Shown: positions 25,776 through 34,242 of the stretch, piece after piece | How the letters are laid out: the number at the start of each line of letters is the position of its first letter | How positions within the stretch are numbered: position 1 is the stretch's first letter | Assembly: GCF_001280565.1 (NCBI RefSeq) | Contig: NZ_LGRO01000001.1 | Location: forward strand, 2,976,001 to 3,040,000 | Length of the DNA stretch: 64,000 nucleotides | DNA from: Sulfobacillus thermosulfidooxidans | Lineage (GTDB): Bacteria; Bacillota; Sulfobacillia; Sulfobacillales; Sulfobacillaceae | Direction: 5' to 3' | Position numbers and translations under genes: made by a program | The notes under the pieces: generated by a model | What the model saw: the letters and a program-made list of their open reading frames with translations, nothing else | Told to the model about the DNA's origin: nothing | The model's database searches: none

Positions 25776-27005
25776 TTACCCGAGCGCAACGAACCGGGTT
25801 TCTTTGGCCCATAAGCTTAAAGCCAATGTGCCTAGCCACGTGACGAGTGCGGTAAAAATTAAGGTGCCTTGAATTCCTGACGAACTGAGCGCTTGCTCTA
25901 AGATAAAAGGAGCCAGGGCCCCGCCCAAGAGTCTAGCGACGGCCTCAGCAGCTCCCACTCCTTTGGCTCGAATGGCGGTGGGATATTGCTCCGCGGTAAA
26001 GATTTTCATCGCGGGATCGACGGCAATTCCAAAAAACGACAGAGCCATACCCGCCATGATAATTTCGGAGTACTGGTGAAGATGACTGAAGAGCAAGGCA
26101 AAGAACCCGGCTAAAAGGGTAAAGCTAATTAACAGGGGTTTACGTCCAATGCGTTCGACGAGCCATGATTCGATGAGTTTTCCGGGAATGGATGCGGCCA
26201 TAATGAGGCTGGCAAATAACAAGGCCTGGTGTGCACTAAATCCTTCTTTTATTAATAAGGAGGGCATAAAATTCATAATCACATAAAACAGCAGCAGCAC
26301 AGCAGGAAAAGCAATCCAGAGCATGGCAGTTTGCCGTCTGAAAGTTTTAGACCACAGTTTTTTGGAGGATGTGATGACAGTAGACCGTGCTTGTGAGAGC
26401 CAAATGGGTGATTCTGGCACAAAACGCATGATCGCAATCAAAATCAGATAGCCTGTTGCGCCGAAATAAAACATCTGGCGCCACCCGCTGGGACCTCCAT
26501 AAGGAATGATCCACGATGCCAGAAAGGGGCTGGTGAAATAGCCAATAGATAAAAAGGCGTCCAAAATGCCCGCGGACCGACCACGCGCATGAGAAGGCGC
26601 CAATTCGGCAAAAAGAGTATAGGGGATAGGAAATGTTGCTCCAAGTCCCAGACCCGCTAAAAAGCGCAATACAACAAACATCGTCCAGTTGTCTGATAAA
26701 CCGGTGATGACGGTGAGTGTCGTGTAATAGGCCAACGCCATTTGCAAAATGGTCTTGCGTCCAAATTTATCCGCTAAAATGCCAGCGGGGAATACCCCCA
26801 AGGCGACTCCCAGTGTCGGCGCAGAGACGACGACACTGCTTTGCCAGGCACTGAGGTGCCACTGAGCTTTTAACGATGGCAAAACTGTTCCGGTTAATCC
26901 AATGTCATAGGCTTCAATGAGCCAGACCATCGCGACTAACAATAATAACCCCCATAAGCGCCACGACAGTTGGCGTGGACGATTGTTATTCTCTGCAGCA
27001 ATCAC
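25776..27005 (-). CDS. MFS transporter, AAHS/metabolite:H+ symporter-like
   Basis: Major facilitator superfamily protein of 409 aa with 12 predicted membrane helices. The loop 2-3 motif ADKFGRKTI (about residue 80) and the second-half counterpart ERIGRKPL are visible, as is the D-x-x-x-T pattern in YDIGLTGTVLPSL in helix 1, which is common in aromatic-acid and metabolite symporters. GTG start with AAAGGAG 9 nt upstream. It is the first gene of a leftward operon with the ligase and the acyltransferase, so an organic acid is the likely substrate. Confidence 0.83.
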   Translation of the reverse strand: MIAAENNNRPRQLSWRLWGLLLLVAMVWLIEAYDIGLTGTVLPSLKAQWHLSAWQSSVVVSAPTLGVALGVFPAGILADKFGRKTILQMALAYYTTLTVITGLSDNWTMFVVLRFLAGLGLGATFPIPYTLFAELAPSHARGRSAGILDAFLSIGYFTSPFLASWIIPYGGPSGWRQMFYFGATGYLILIAIMRFVPESPIWLSQARSTVITSSKKLWSKTFRRQTAMLWIAFPAVLLLFYVIMNFMPSLLIKEGFSAHQALLFASLIMAASIPGKLIESWLVERIGRKPLLISFTLLAGFFALLFSHLHQYSEIIMAGMALSFFGIAVDPAMKIFTAEQYPTAIRAKGVGAAEAVARLLGGALAPFILEQALSSSGIQGTLIFTALVTWLGTLALSLWAKETRFVALG

Positions 27006-27291
27006 CAGACACGGCTCCTTTTCGGTGTTATCCTTTTTATCCTAAAGACGGGAAAACGAGCGTTTGGTAATCAGGACCGAAAAAATTTTTTTCAAATGAT
27101 GTGTAACAATCCATAATGCTTCCAGCTCAGTTGACGGCCTTATTTAGGTCACGACGTTTTTCTTATAGAGTGGGACATGGTTAAAATTACTGCTTTTCAT
27201 ACCTAAGCGAGTTGCTACAATGAAAGGCGTGAATAAGACCGGCATGGATAATTGCTAGGGATCAAGGGAAATGAGCAAGGAGGAATAACTG

Positions 27292-28086
27292 TTGAGTGAG
27301 CGTAACGGATCGGATCAGCCCTTATGTCCCCAATGCCATAAGGTGGTACGAACGGAGGACCATTTTTGTCGGTACTGCGGTTATAAACTGACAAAACCGG
27401 TTGCGACGTCCTCACGGAGCGGGCGAGGGGTGAAGCGTCTTCCCCGCTGGCCATTTGCATTGATGGGGATTGCATTAGGTGTGGCCGCTGCCATAATGAT
27501 TGGCAATCAGACCCAAAAGGTCGCCACTACCGGCTCTTTCAAAAAGCCTTCTTTGTCTCATCAGCATTTTTCGCCACCCGTGTCTCAATCATCTCCGTCT
27601 CCCTCTTCATCTCCGTCGTCGCCATCGCCTTCTTCTCCCAGTCCAAGTCCCTCACCGAGCCCCTCTCAGGGCCCTTCTTTGAGCCCGAGCCCGTCTCCCA
27701 GTCCAAGTCCGAGTCCATCGGGACAACCATCGTCCCAGCCATCCGGGAATTTTGTTAGTGTTCAACGTGTATATCATGGCACCACATTAGGATTGAACCT
27801 TCCCAAGACGCTCGATACGGTGGAGATATCTAGTCCCGGGGCTTGGCAATGGGGAAATCAGAAAGGCCAGGTCAGTTTAGATGTGGTCGCGCACAAACCG
27901 GCCGGAATTTCTGAGGCGTTAGGTCCTAGCACTTTTGGCACACCTATTATGTCTGAGGGGCACCGAGTTGCTCAAACCATTTATGTTAAATGGCCAGGAC
28001 AGGGATGGGTGGAAGTGTCCATGCAGGTGCCCCAAAAACATGAAGTATGGCTATCAACGATCGCGCAAAGTATTCACATCGGATAA
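27292..28086 (+). CDS. Zinc-ribbon membrane protein with Ser/Pro tract and extracytoplasmic domain
   Basis: 264 aa. Residues 12-30 form a zinc ribbon with CPQC and CRYC pairs. A membrane helix follows at about residues 53-70. Then comes a Ser/Pro-rich tract of roughly 50 residues (about 98-150), and finally a ~110-residue C-terminal domain with no recognised motif. The architecture of a cytoplasmic zinc ribbon, one helix, a flexible wall-spanning linker and an outside domain resembles Gram-positive TcaA-like or sensory anchors. TTG start with AAGGAGG 8 nt upstream. It is divergent from the MFS operon. The function is unknown. Confidence 0.7.
   Translation: MSERNGSDQPLCPQCHKVVRTEDHFCRYCGYKLTKPVATSSRSGRGVKRLPRWPFALMGIALGVAAAIMIGNQTQKVATTGSFKKPSLSHQHFSPPVSQSSPSPSSSPSSPSPSSPSPSPSPSPSQGPSLSPSPSPSPSPSPSGQPSSQPSGNFVSVQRVYHGTTLGLNLPKTLDTVEISSPGAWQWGNQKGQVSLDVVAHKPAGISEALGPSTFGTPIMSEGHRVAQTIYVKWPGQGWVEVSMQVPQKHEVWLSTIAQSIHIG
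27590..27735 (+). repeat. Ser/Pro codon repeat inside the zinc-ribbon protein
   Basis: Coding DNA with repeated CC-AGT/AGC/TCx units giving (Ser-Pro)n. It encodes the linker between the membrane helix and the outer domain. The repetitive sequence makes it prone to slippage, so length may vary among strains. Confidence 0.7.
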
Positions 28087-28151
28087 TGACTTGGTGGTGT
28101 GAAGGACGAGAGTATTCAGTTAGCCAATAAGAGCCTTAAAACCAGACACTC

Positions 28152-28829
28152 TTATTCGCTGGGTAAAGTGGGAAGTTTTTCAGGCAGCTCGCTTAATGAT
28201 GAGGTGATTATCTTGGGCCTTATGCCCAGTTCCTCGGTCGGTAAGTGCAAGCGGTTAATCCAAATCGTGTAAAATCCAAAATGACTGGCTCCGGCGATGT
28301 CCCAACCATTGGAGGACACAAAAACAATGTGCGAGGGCATCCGGTTAAATTGGGTCACAACCAGGTTATAAGCGTCGGGATGAGGTTTATAATGTTGGAT
28401 GATGTCCACACTTAACACCCCATCCAGAACCGTTTGCATTTGCGTGGCTTTTACGCCTGCTTGCAGCATTAAGGGTGTGCCATTGGATAAAATGACCGGG
28501 TGATGTGATGCGCTCTTCAGCGCGTTCAAAGCAGGTAACGCGTCATCAAAGGCCACCGGATTCCACCAGGCCTGTTCCAAATCATTTTGTTCTGCCGCGG
28601 ATAAAGACAGATGAAAATACTGCAAAGTATATAGCAAAGCTTCGTGGGTAATTTGGTCAAAGGGCACATATTGGTGCATTATAGTTCGTAAAAACGCGTA
28701 TTCCAACTGTTTTTGGCGCCACAAGCTCAAGAAACTTTGTGCCTGCTCCTTGCCCATGAACCGTTCACATTCCTGTTGAATTTGGCTAACGTCCCACAAT
28801 GTGCCGTAGGCATCAAACACAATGATCAT
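28152..28829 (-). CDS. HAD hydrolase, haloacid dehalogenase type II-like
   Basis: Cytosolic hydrolase of 225 aa in the L-2-haloacid dehalogenase group of the HAD superfamily. Motif I is FDAYGTLWD with the nucleophilic Asp6. Motif II is VILSNGTP. The conserved Lys is in HYKPHPDAY, and motif III/IV is FVSSNGWDIAGASHFG, which is characteristic of type II dehalogenases. GGAGG lies 5-6 nt before the ATG. It is flanked by a drug exporter on the same strand. True dehalogenase activity on haloacids is possible, but many relatives have other phosphatase or unknown substrates. Confidence 0.85.
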   Translation of the reverse strand: MIIVFDAYGTLWDVSQIQQECERFMGKEQAQSFLSLWRQKQLEYAFLRTIMHQYVPFDQITHEALLYTLQYFHLSLSAAEQNDLEQAWWNPVAFDDALPALNALKSASHHPVILSNGTPLMLQAGVKATQMQTVLDGVLSVDIIQHYKPHPDAYNLVVTQFNRMPSHIVFVSSNGWDIAGASHFGFYTIWINRLHLPTEELGIRPKIITSSLSELPEKLPTLPSE

Positions 28830-28990
28830 GATTGTCCTCCTAGGTCCGTTGGCGGATTACCCGTTTATCCCGCCTACATGAGCTATTGTCTAACCATTAA
28901 CGCTCCAGCATACGTGCCATTTTGCTTCATTATGAGGTTAACATGACAACATTCTATCGTCTTTCCCTAACATCATTCTGATGCCGCTTT

Positions 28991-30478
28991 TTACGCATCT
29001 TGCTGCAAGGCTGATGAGGAACTCACGTCGGATGACATGGAGTTTTTGGATTGCCGGGGCAAAAGCCAAGTGCTTAGGAACGTTAAGAGCGCAAATCCCA
29101 ATGCCATTTCAAACGCGTGATGCAATCCTAAGGCGGTCAAATGCCGCGCTAAAGCTTTGACGGAAGGGGATAATGTTTGGCGCTTGGCGGGATTTAACAG
29201 GAGTTGGGTGGCTTGATTGGCACTCAGATTCTGACTCTTCGGCAAGTTGATTAACGTACCCATCAGGGCTACCCCAATCGATCCTCCAATTGTCCGGAAA
29301 AACTGTGTGCTCCCGGTGACAACCCCGCGCAAATCCCATGGAACCTGACTTTGTAAACCAATGAGCAAGCTCGTCAAGGACAGACCAAGGCCCGTTCCGA
29401 TAACCAATGTACTGGCCAGGACCACGATATTTTGGGGAATGGTGGTGATGGCCATGAATACAGAGCCGGCGACCAATAAGAGGCCACCAATAACGGCTAC
29501 AGGGCGGTATCCGGAACGCACTATCAGTCTGCTAGAGGCCATGGCTGCAATGGGCCATCCCACTAACATGGGGGTAATGGCACGACCTGCTGCCGAAGCC
29601 GTTCCAAACTCGACGCTTTGTACAAACAGCGGCACAAATGAAATCAACCCAAATAACAGCATGCCAGCAAATAAATTGACCCCGGTGCTAAAAAATACGA
29701 AGGGTTGACGGAACAATGGCAAGGGCAGAATCGGTTCTTGAGCGGAACGCTCCACGCGCAAAAACGCCCAGATGATCAAGACTCCGAACCCCATAAAGAT
29801 CAAGCGAAGCGGCAGGTGCCATGAAGTTTGCATTAATCCAATTAAAAACCCGGTGACACCGACGGTGAGCAATATAGTTCCCAGGGTGTCAAGTTTATGC
29901 ACTTTCTTTTCCACCGTTTCATGGAATGTGGTAATGAGAATAATCATGGCGACAATGCCCACGGGTAAATTGATTTCAAAAACCCAGCGCCAGCTGGCAT
30001 TTTCCACAATCCATGCCCCAATTAAGGGGCCAATAATGGCCGACAAGCCCCACACGGCGGAGAATAATCCTTGGACTTTGGCACGTTGTTCTAATGTAAA
30101 GAGATCGCCGACAATCGTTAAAGCTACAGGCAGTACGCCAGCGGCTCCGAGTCCTTGTAGGGCACGGAAAAAGATGAGTTCGGGCATACTTTGGGATAAA
30201 CCGGAAAGCACTGAACCCAAAGTGAAAATGAACGTGCCCCCTAAGAATACGGTTTTGCGCCCGTACATATCCGCGAGTTTGCTGTAAATGGGCACTGGGG
30301 TAGTGGACGTTAAAAGATATGCCGAAAACACCCATCCGTAAATCGCCACCCCGTGCAAATCATTGATAATGCTAGGCATCGCGGTGCCAACAATTGTCAT
30401 ATCAAGAGCCGACAGAAACATGGCGAGTAAGATGGCAATGACAATCCAGACCTTGCTGCGTGAAGCGGTATTGGGCAA
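28991..30478 (-). CDS. MFS drug exporter, DHA2 (EmrB/QacA) family
   Basis: Proton-coupled multidrug exporter of 495 aa with about 14 membrane helices. DHA2 signatures are the helix 1 LDMTIVGTAMP, loop 2-3 KLADMYGRK, and the antiporter motif C region GLSAIIGPLIGAWIVE in helix 5. TTG start with GAGGG upstream. A perfect TTTACGTAAA palindrome lies about 30 nt before the start, likely an operator for a TetR/MarR-type repressor, which is not in the window. Confidence 0.88.
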   Translation of the reverse strand: MPNTASRSKVWIVIAILLAMFLSALDMTIVGTAMPSIINDLHGVAIYGWVFSAYLLTSTTPVPIYSKLADMYGRKTVFLGGTFIFTLGSVLSGLSQSMPELIFFRALQGLGAAGVLPVALTIVGDLFTLEQRAKVQGLFSAVWGLSAIIGPLIGAWIVENASWRWVFEINLPVGIVAMIILITTFHETVEKKVHKLDTLGTILLTVGVTGFLIGLMQTSWHLPLRLIFMGFGVLIIWAFLRVERSAQEPILPLPLFRQPFVFFSTGVNLFAGMLLFGLISFVPLFVQSVEFGTASAAGRAITPMLVGWPIAAMASSRLIVRSGYRPVAVIGGLLLVAGSVFMAITTIPQNIVVLASTLVIGTGLGLSLTSLLIGLQSQVPWDLRGVVTGSTQFFRTIGGSIGVALMGTLINLPKSQNLSANQATQLLLNPAKRQTLSPSVKALARHLTALGLHHAFEMALGFALLTFLSTWLLPRQSKNSMSSDVSSSSALQQDA

Positions 30479-30505
30479 ACCCGATCCCTCTTTTCTAATT
30501 TAACG

Positions 30506-30515
30506 TTTACGTAAA
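30506..30515. promoter_or_regulatory. Palindrome TTTACGTAAA upstream of the DHA2 exporter
   Basis: A perfect 10-bp palindrome 28 nt upstream of the TTG start on the minus strand, in the position expected of a repressor site. The flanks are not symmetric, so the operator would be short. Confidence 0.35.
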
Positions 30516-30693
30516 ATGCAGACATTTTCCGTTCAATAAAAAAATCACTCCTTCACTATATCACAATTTTTTGCTGTTGCATGTCTTTTAGATTGTCGTC
30601 AAGAATGCGGCTTAATCGTTGCTCCATCACACTCACAACGGCTAAGACGGCCAAAAACATCTCTTGTCACCGAAATACGTTTTCGTTTAAACT

Positions 30694-30713
30694 ACAGGTG
30701 TCATGACAGGTGT
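30694..30713 (+). promoter_or_regulatory. Candidate operator of the NAD synthesis operon
   Basis: ACAGGTGT occurs twice (30694-30701, 30706-30713), separated by CATG, and the centre is the perfect palindrome TGTCATGACA (30699-30708). It abuts a TATATA -10-like box (30714-30719), 33 nt before the nadC start. The position suits a nicotinate/NAD-responsive repressor such as NiaR; the motif match itself is unverified. Confidence 0.45.
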
Positions 30714-30751
30714 TATATATAAAGAAATGATTTCACGCGCGGAGGGAATAT

Positions 30752-31591
30752 ATGTTGATACAGGCCTGGCAGCAATTGGCGCAACAAGGCTTAGAAGAAG
30801 ATATTGGACATGGTGACATTACTACCGAGTTGACTATTCCTCAAGATTTGCAAGGCACAATGAATTTTACCGCGCGTCAAGAGCTGGTGATATGCGGACT
30901 TCCCATTATCCAAGCGGTTTATGCTCAGTTAAATCCTGCGGTAAGAATTGGCTTGCACCGTCAGGAGGGAGAAAAATGTCAACCTCAGGATATTGTGGCA
31001 TCCGTTAAGGGACCAGTACAAGCCCTATTAATGGGTGAACGCGTCATTCTCAATGTGTTGACATGGCTCAGTGGTATTGCCACTATCACGCGGGAAATGG
31101 TGGACAGAATTTCAGATTTACCCGTCAAAATTCTTGATACCCGAAAGACCCGTCCCGGGCAACGCATTTATGAGAAATATGCTGTCAAAGTGGGGGGAGG
31201 TCACAATCACCGATTTGGTCTCTATGATGCCATCTTGGTCAAAGACAACCATGTGGCGGCAAAAGGTGGAATAGTCAATGCGTTACATGACATTCGCCGG
31301 CATGCCCCACACGGCATGTTTATTGAGGTGGAAGTTGACCGTCTTGATCAAATACCCGAGGCTCTTGCAGCGCAGGTGGACGGTATCTTATTGGACAACA
31401 TGTCGGTGGAAGAGATACGCCAAGCCGTCTTATACATTAATCATCGGGTATTCGTGGAAGCATCAGGAGGCATTAACCCCACGAATTTACGCGAAGTGGC
31501 CGAGACAGGGATCGATGCGATTTCGCTGGGTTATATTACGCATTCGGCGCCGCATGTGGATATTGGAGCGGACTGGGAGGTGAACGGATGA
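30752..31591 (+). CDS. nadC: Nicotinate-nucleotide pyrophosphorylase (quinolinate phosphoribosyltransferase)
   Basis: Converts quinolinate and PRPP to nicotinate mononucleotide, CO2 and pyrophosphate in de novo NAD synthesis. 279 aa, normal for the family. Visible motifs are EDIGHGDITTE at residues 14-24, LDTRKTRPGQR (the PRPP/quinolinate-binding Arg/Lys cluster, about residues 128-138), KVGGGHNHRFGLYD and the strand-7 VEASGGIN. Ribosome site GGAGGG 5 nt before the ATG. First gene of nadC-nadB-nadA, overlapping nadB by 4 nt. Confidence 0.96.
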   Translation: MLIQAWQQLAQQGLEEDIGHGDITTELTIPQDLQGTMNFTARQELVICGLPIIQAVYAQLNPAVRIGLHRQEGEKCQPQDIVASVKGPVQALLMGERVILNVLTWLSGIATITREMVDRISDLPVKILDTRKTRPGQRIYEKYAVKVGGGHNHRFGLYDAILVKDNHVAAKGGIVNALHDIRRHAPHGMFIEVEVDRLDQIPEALAAQVDGILLDNMSVEEIRQAVLYINHRVFVEASGGINPTNLREVAETGIDAISLGYITHSAPHVDIGADWEVNG

Positions 31592-33102
31592 ACGTTCAGG
31601 CACTGGTAATTGGTGCCGGAATTGCTGGATTGGCCACGGCATTAGAAATGGCTCAATTTCATGATGTGCTCATTTGTGCGCCTGCTGAGGGCTGGAAACA
31701 AGGGAGTACATACCGGGCGCAAGGAGGAGTGGCCGTGGCACTCGGCCCTGATGACCATTGGCGGTATCATTTAGAAGACACGCTAACAGTGACAAGAGGA
31801 CTGGCCGACCCGGGTGCCGTACGCATTCTTGTCCAAGAAGGTCCTGATGTGGTCCGGTCTTTAATTGAGGCCGGCATTTTTCAGATGGTGCCTGGCTCTC
31901 GTCAGCCAGCGTTAGGCCGGGAAGCGGGTCATCGTCAGTCCCGCATTCTTCATGCCCCCGGTAGTCTAACAGGTCAAGCCATTGCCCAATATCTTTATGA
32001 CAAAGCCTCTCATCATCCCCGAATTCACTGGGTAGAGGGAGAAGCCGAACAACTCATCATGGATTCAAATGGATATTGCCGCGGGAGTTGGATTCGGACC
32101 CCTGCCGCAGAGTATTTTCCGGTGTTGGCTCCTGTAACCGTGTTAGCCACGGGAGGCTACGGCGCTTTATGGCGGTACACGACGAATTCTCCGGGGTCAA
32201 TTGGCCAGGGATTGTGGTTAGCCTATGAAGCCGGGGCAGAACTAGTGGATTTAGAATTTTTGCAGTTTCATCCCACCGTCTTATCGGAACCAGGGGTAGA
32301 GCGGGGTCATGCCTTGTTGTTAACCGAGGCCTTACGCGGGTTTGGCGCGCATTTAATCAATGAGCATGGAGAACGGTTCATGAAAGCGTATCCCGGTCAA
32401 GAATTAGCGGGGCGTGACGAGGTTGCCCGGGCTGTATACCAGCAAAAGCAAGCATTTTTAACGTTGAAGCATCTTAATGCCAACCAGGTCTATGAACATT
32501 TTGGAAAGTTAGCGGAGCTGGTTGCAAAACGAGGATTTGATTTGGCGCATGATCTTTTGCCAGTAGCGGCAGGTGCTCATTTTTCGATGGGGGGCGTGAG
32601 GACCGATCATGTTGGCCAAAGTAGTATTCCGGGCCTATTTGCGGTCGGTGAAGTGGCGTGTACCGGCGTCCATGGAGCGAATCGCCTGGCATCCAATTCA
32701 CTACTGGAAGCCCTTGTGTTTGCCAGGCGCATTGCTGAGTATACGAAAAACGTCACCACAGTTTCGCCAGTACTCTCTAATCTTGTTCCCCCTACTCCCC
32801 AAAACATATCCGATGCCGAAATCCTCGAACAATTAGGGGATCTCATGGATGAATATTTTGGGGTCATCCGCTGTCCCGAAAAAATGGCTTTAGGTCTTAA
32901 GCGGTTGCACGACATGCATGCATCGCGCCCTCATTGGATCTTGGCATTGTCTCTTCTTATTGCAAAGTCCGCCTTTTCGCGCAAAGAAAGTCGGGGCGCT
33001 CATTACCGGTCAGATGTACCCCAGAGTGATTCCAAATGGGCTGGACACCTGATTCATCAAAAACAGCAAGGTACCCACTTTCAGCATTTGGCTGCTGGCT
33101 AA
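31588..33102 (+). CDS. nadB: L-aspartate oxidase
   Basis: Flavoprotein that oxidises L-aspartate to iminoaspartate, which NadA condenses with dihydroxyacetone phosphate. 504 aa. The N-terminal FAD motif is VIGAGIAGLATALEMA. The flavin-contacting AQGGVAVALG follows at about residues 45-54. FLQFHPTV (about 228-235) and SMGGVRTD with GLFAVGEVACTGVHGANRLASNS (split over the substrate and FAD domains) complete the signature. Translationally coupled to nadC (ATGA overlap) and followed 66 nt later by nadA. Confidence 0.95.
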   Translation: MNVQALVIGAGIAGLATALEMAQFHDVLICAPAEGWKQGSTYRAQGGVAVALGPDDHWRYHLEDTLTVTRGLADPGAVRILVQEGPDVVRSLIEAGIFQMVPGSRQPALGREAGHRQSRILHAPGSLTGQAIAQYLYDKASHHPRIHWVEGEAEQLIMDSNGYCRGSWIRTPAAEYFPVLAPVTVLATGGYGALWRYTTNSPGSIGQGLWLAYEAGAELVDLEFLQFHPTVLSEPGVERGHALLLTEALRGFGAHLINEHGERFMKAYPGQELAGRDEVARAVYQQKQAFLTLKHLNANQVYEHFGKLAELVAKRGFDLAHDLLPVAAGAHFSMGGVRTDHVGQSSIPGLFAVGEVACTGVHGANRLASNSLLEALVFARRIAEYTKNVTTVSPVLSNLVPPTPQNISDAEILEQLGDLMDEYFGVIRCPEKMALGLKRLHDMHASRPHWILALSLLIAKSAFSRKESRGAHYRSDVPQSDSKWAGHLIHQKQQGTHFQHLAAG

Positions 33103-33168
33103 TTTGCTTTCTTGTCAATTGTGAATGAGTTCCGTGACTTAAGGTCTATAGATAAATAGGAGGTTATA

Positions 33169-34113
33169 ATGGCAGATACATTGACGGATGCACTTATTGA
33201 AGAAATCCAAAATTTGAAGGCGCAACATAATGCGGTGATTTTAGCTCATAATTATGAACCCGGGCCGATACAAGACATTGCCGACTTTTTAGGAGATTCA
33301 TTAGCTTTGGCACGCTGGGCGCAAAAGAGTTCTGCGGACGTTTTGATTATGGCGGGTGTCTATTTTATGGCGGAAACGGCATCGATTTTGTGTCCAGATA
33401 AAACGGTGCTTATTCCGGACAAGGAGGCGGGATGCTCCTTAGCCGACACGATTACTGAAGAGCAGTTGCTGGCATGGAAACAAGAATATCCGGATGCCGT
33501 GGTTGTCTCCTATGTTAATACCTCCGCCCGTATCAAAGCGTTGTCCGATTATTGCTGTACCTCGGCAAATGCTGTGAAAGTCGTGCAAGCGATTGATCCA
33601 AACCGTGACATTTTGTTTTTGCCGGATTTTTTCCTTGGCTCTCACGTGATTCGCATGACAGGACGGAAAAATATTCATTTGTGGCACGGGGAATGTCATG
33701 TCCATGCAGCAATTGAAAATGAGACGATGTTGGAAAAAGTGCATCAAAATCCCGGTGCCGAACTTTTAATTCATCCCGAGTGTGGATGTACCACCAGGGC
33801 CTTGGCTATACCGCCAAAAGAGGCGCATGGCTTGGTATTGTCGACGGATGGAATGCTTTCGCATGCACGAAATTCAAAAGCGCGTACCTTTATTGTGGCG
33901 ACAGAAGTGGGACTCATTCACCGCCTTCGCAAAGAAAATCCTGACAAAGAGTTTATTGCTGCTCATGATGAAGCGGCCTGTCCGTATATGAATATGATTT
34001 CGCTGGAAAAGATCCGCGATGCCCTGCGTTATGGTCGTTACGAGGTCAAAGTCCCGGCAGAGACGCGAGAAAAGGCCCTGGTGCCTCTTGAGCGGATGGT
34101 CGCCGTCGTTTAA
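33169..34113 (+). CDS. nadA: Quinolinate synthase
   Basis: [4Fe-4S] enzyme that makes quinolinate from iminoaspartate and DHAP, 314 aa. HNYEPGPIQDIADFLGDSLAL near the start is the family opening. The three cluster cysteines are those of GCSLAD (about residue 88), HPECG (about 205) and ACPYMNMI (about 275). The strand-specific motif SYVNTSARIKALSDYCCTSANA binds substrate. Ribosome site AGGAGG 6 nt upstream. Because the cluster is oxygen sensitive, it is notable in an aerobic respiring organism, but this is normal for the family. Confidence 0.95.
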   Translation: MADTLTDALIEEIQNLKAQHNAVILAHNYEPGPIQDIADFLGDSLALARWAQKSSADVLIMAGVYFMAETASILCPDKTVLIPDKEAGCSLADTITEEQLLAWKQEYPDAVVVSYVNTSARIKALSDYCCTSANAVKVVQAIDPNRDILFLPDFFLGSHVIRMTGRKNIHLWHGECHVHAAIENETMLEKVHQNPGAELLIHPECGCTTRALAIPPKEAHGLVLSTDGMLSHARNSKARTFIVATEVGLIHRLRKENPDKEFIAAHDEAACPYMNMISLEKIRDALRYGRYEVKVPAETREKALVPLERMVAVV

Positions 34114-34185
34114 AGTGAGCGTGATGCCTGCCTATGGAGTTCTGTGCCTGATGGGTGGCAATAAGAAATAAAGAAAGGCCAATAT

Positions 34186-34233
34186 CCAGCGCCCCTCTCC
34201 ACCCTGAAAGATGGGAGGCTTCGGCTGGGTTTT
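34186..34233 (+). terminator. Hairpin with T-run between nadA and pabBC
   Basis: Outer stem CCAGC / GCTGG (34186-34190 and 34224-34228) with an inner CCTCTCC/GGGAGG-type pairing, followed by GTTTTA. It ends only 10 nt before the pabBC start, so it may act as a terminator for nadA or an attenuator in front of pabBC. Confidence 0.5.
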
Positions 34234-34242
34234 AGGTGAAAG

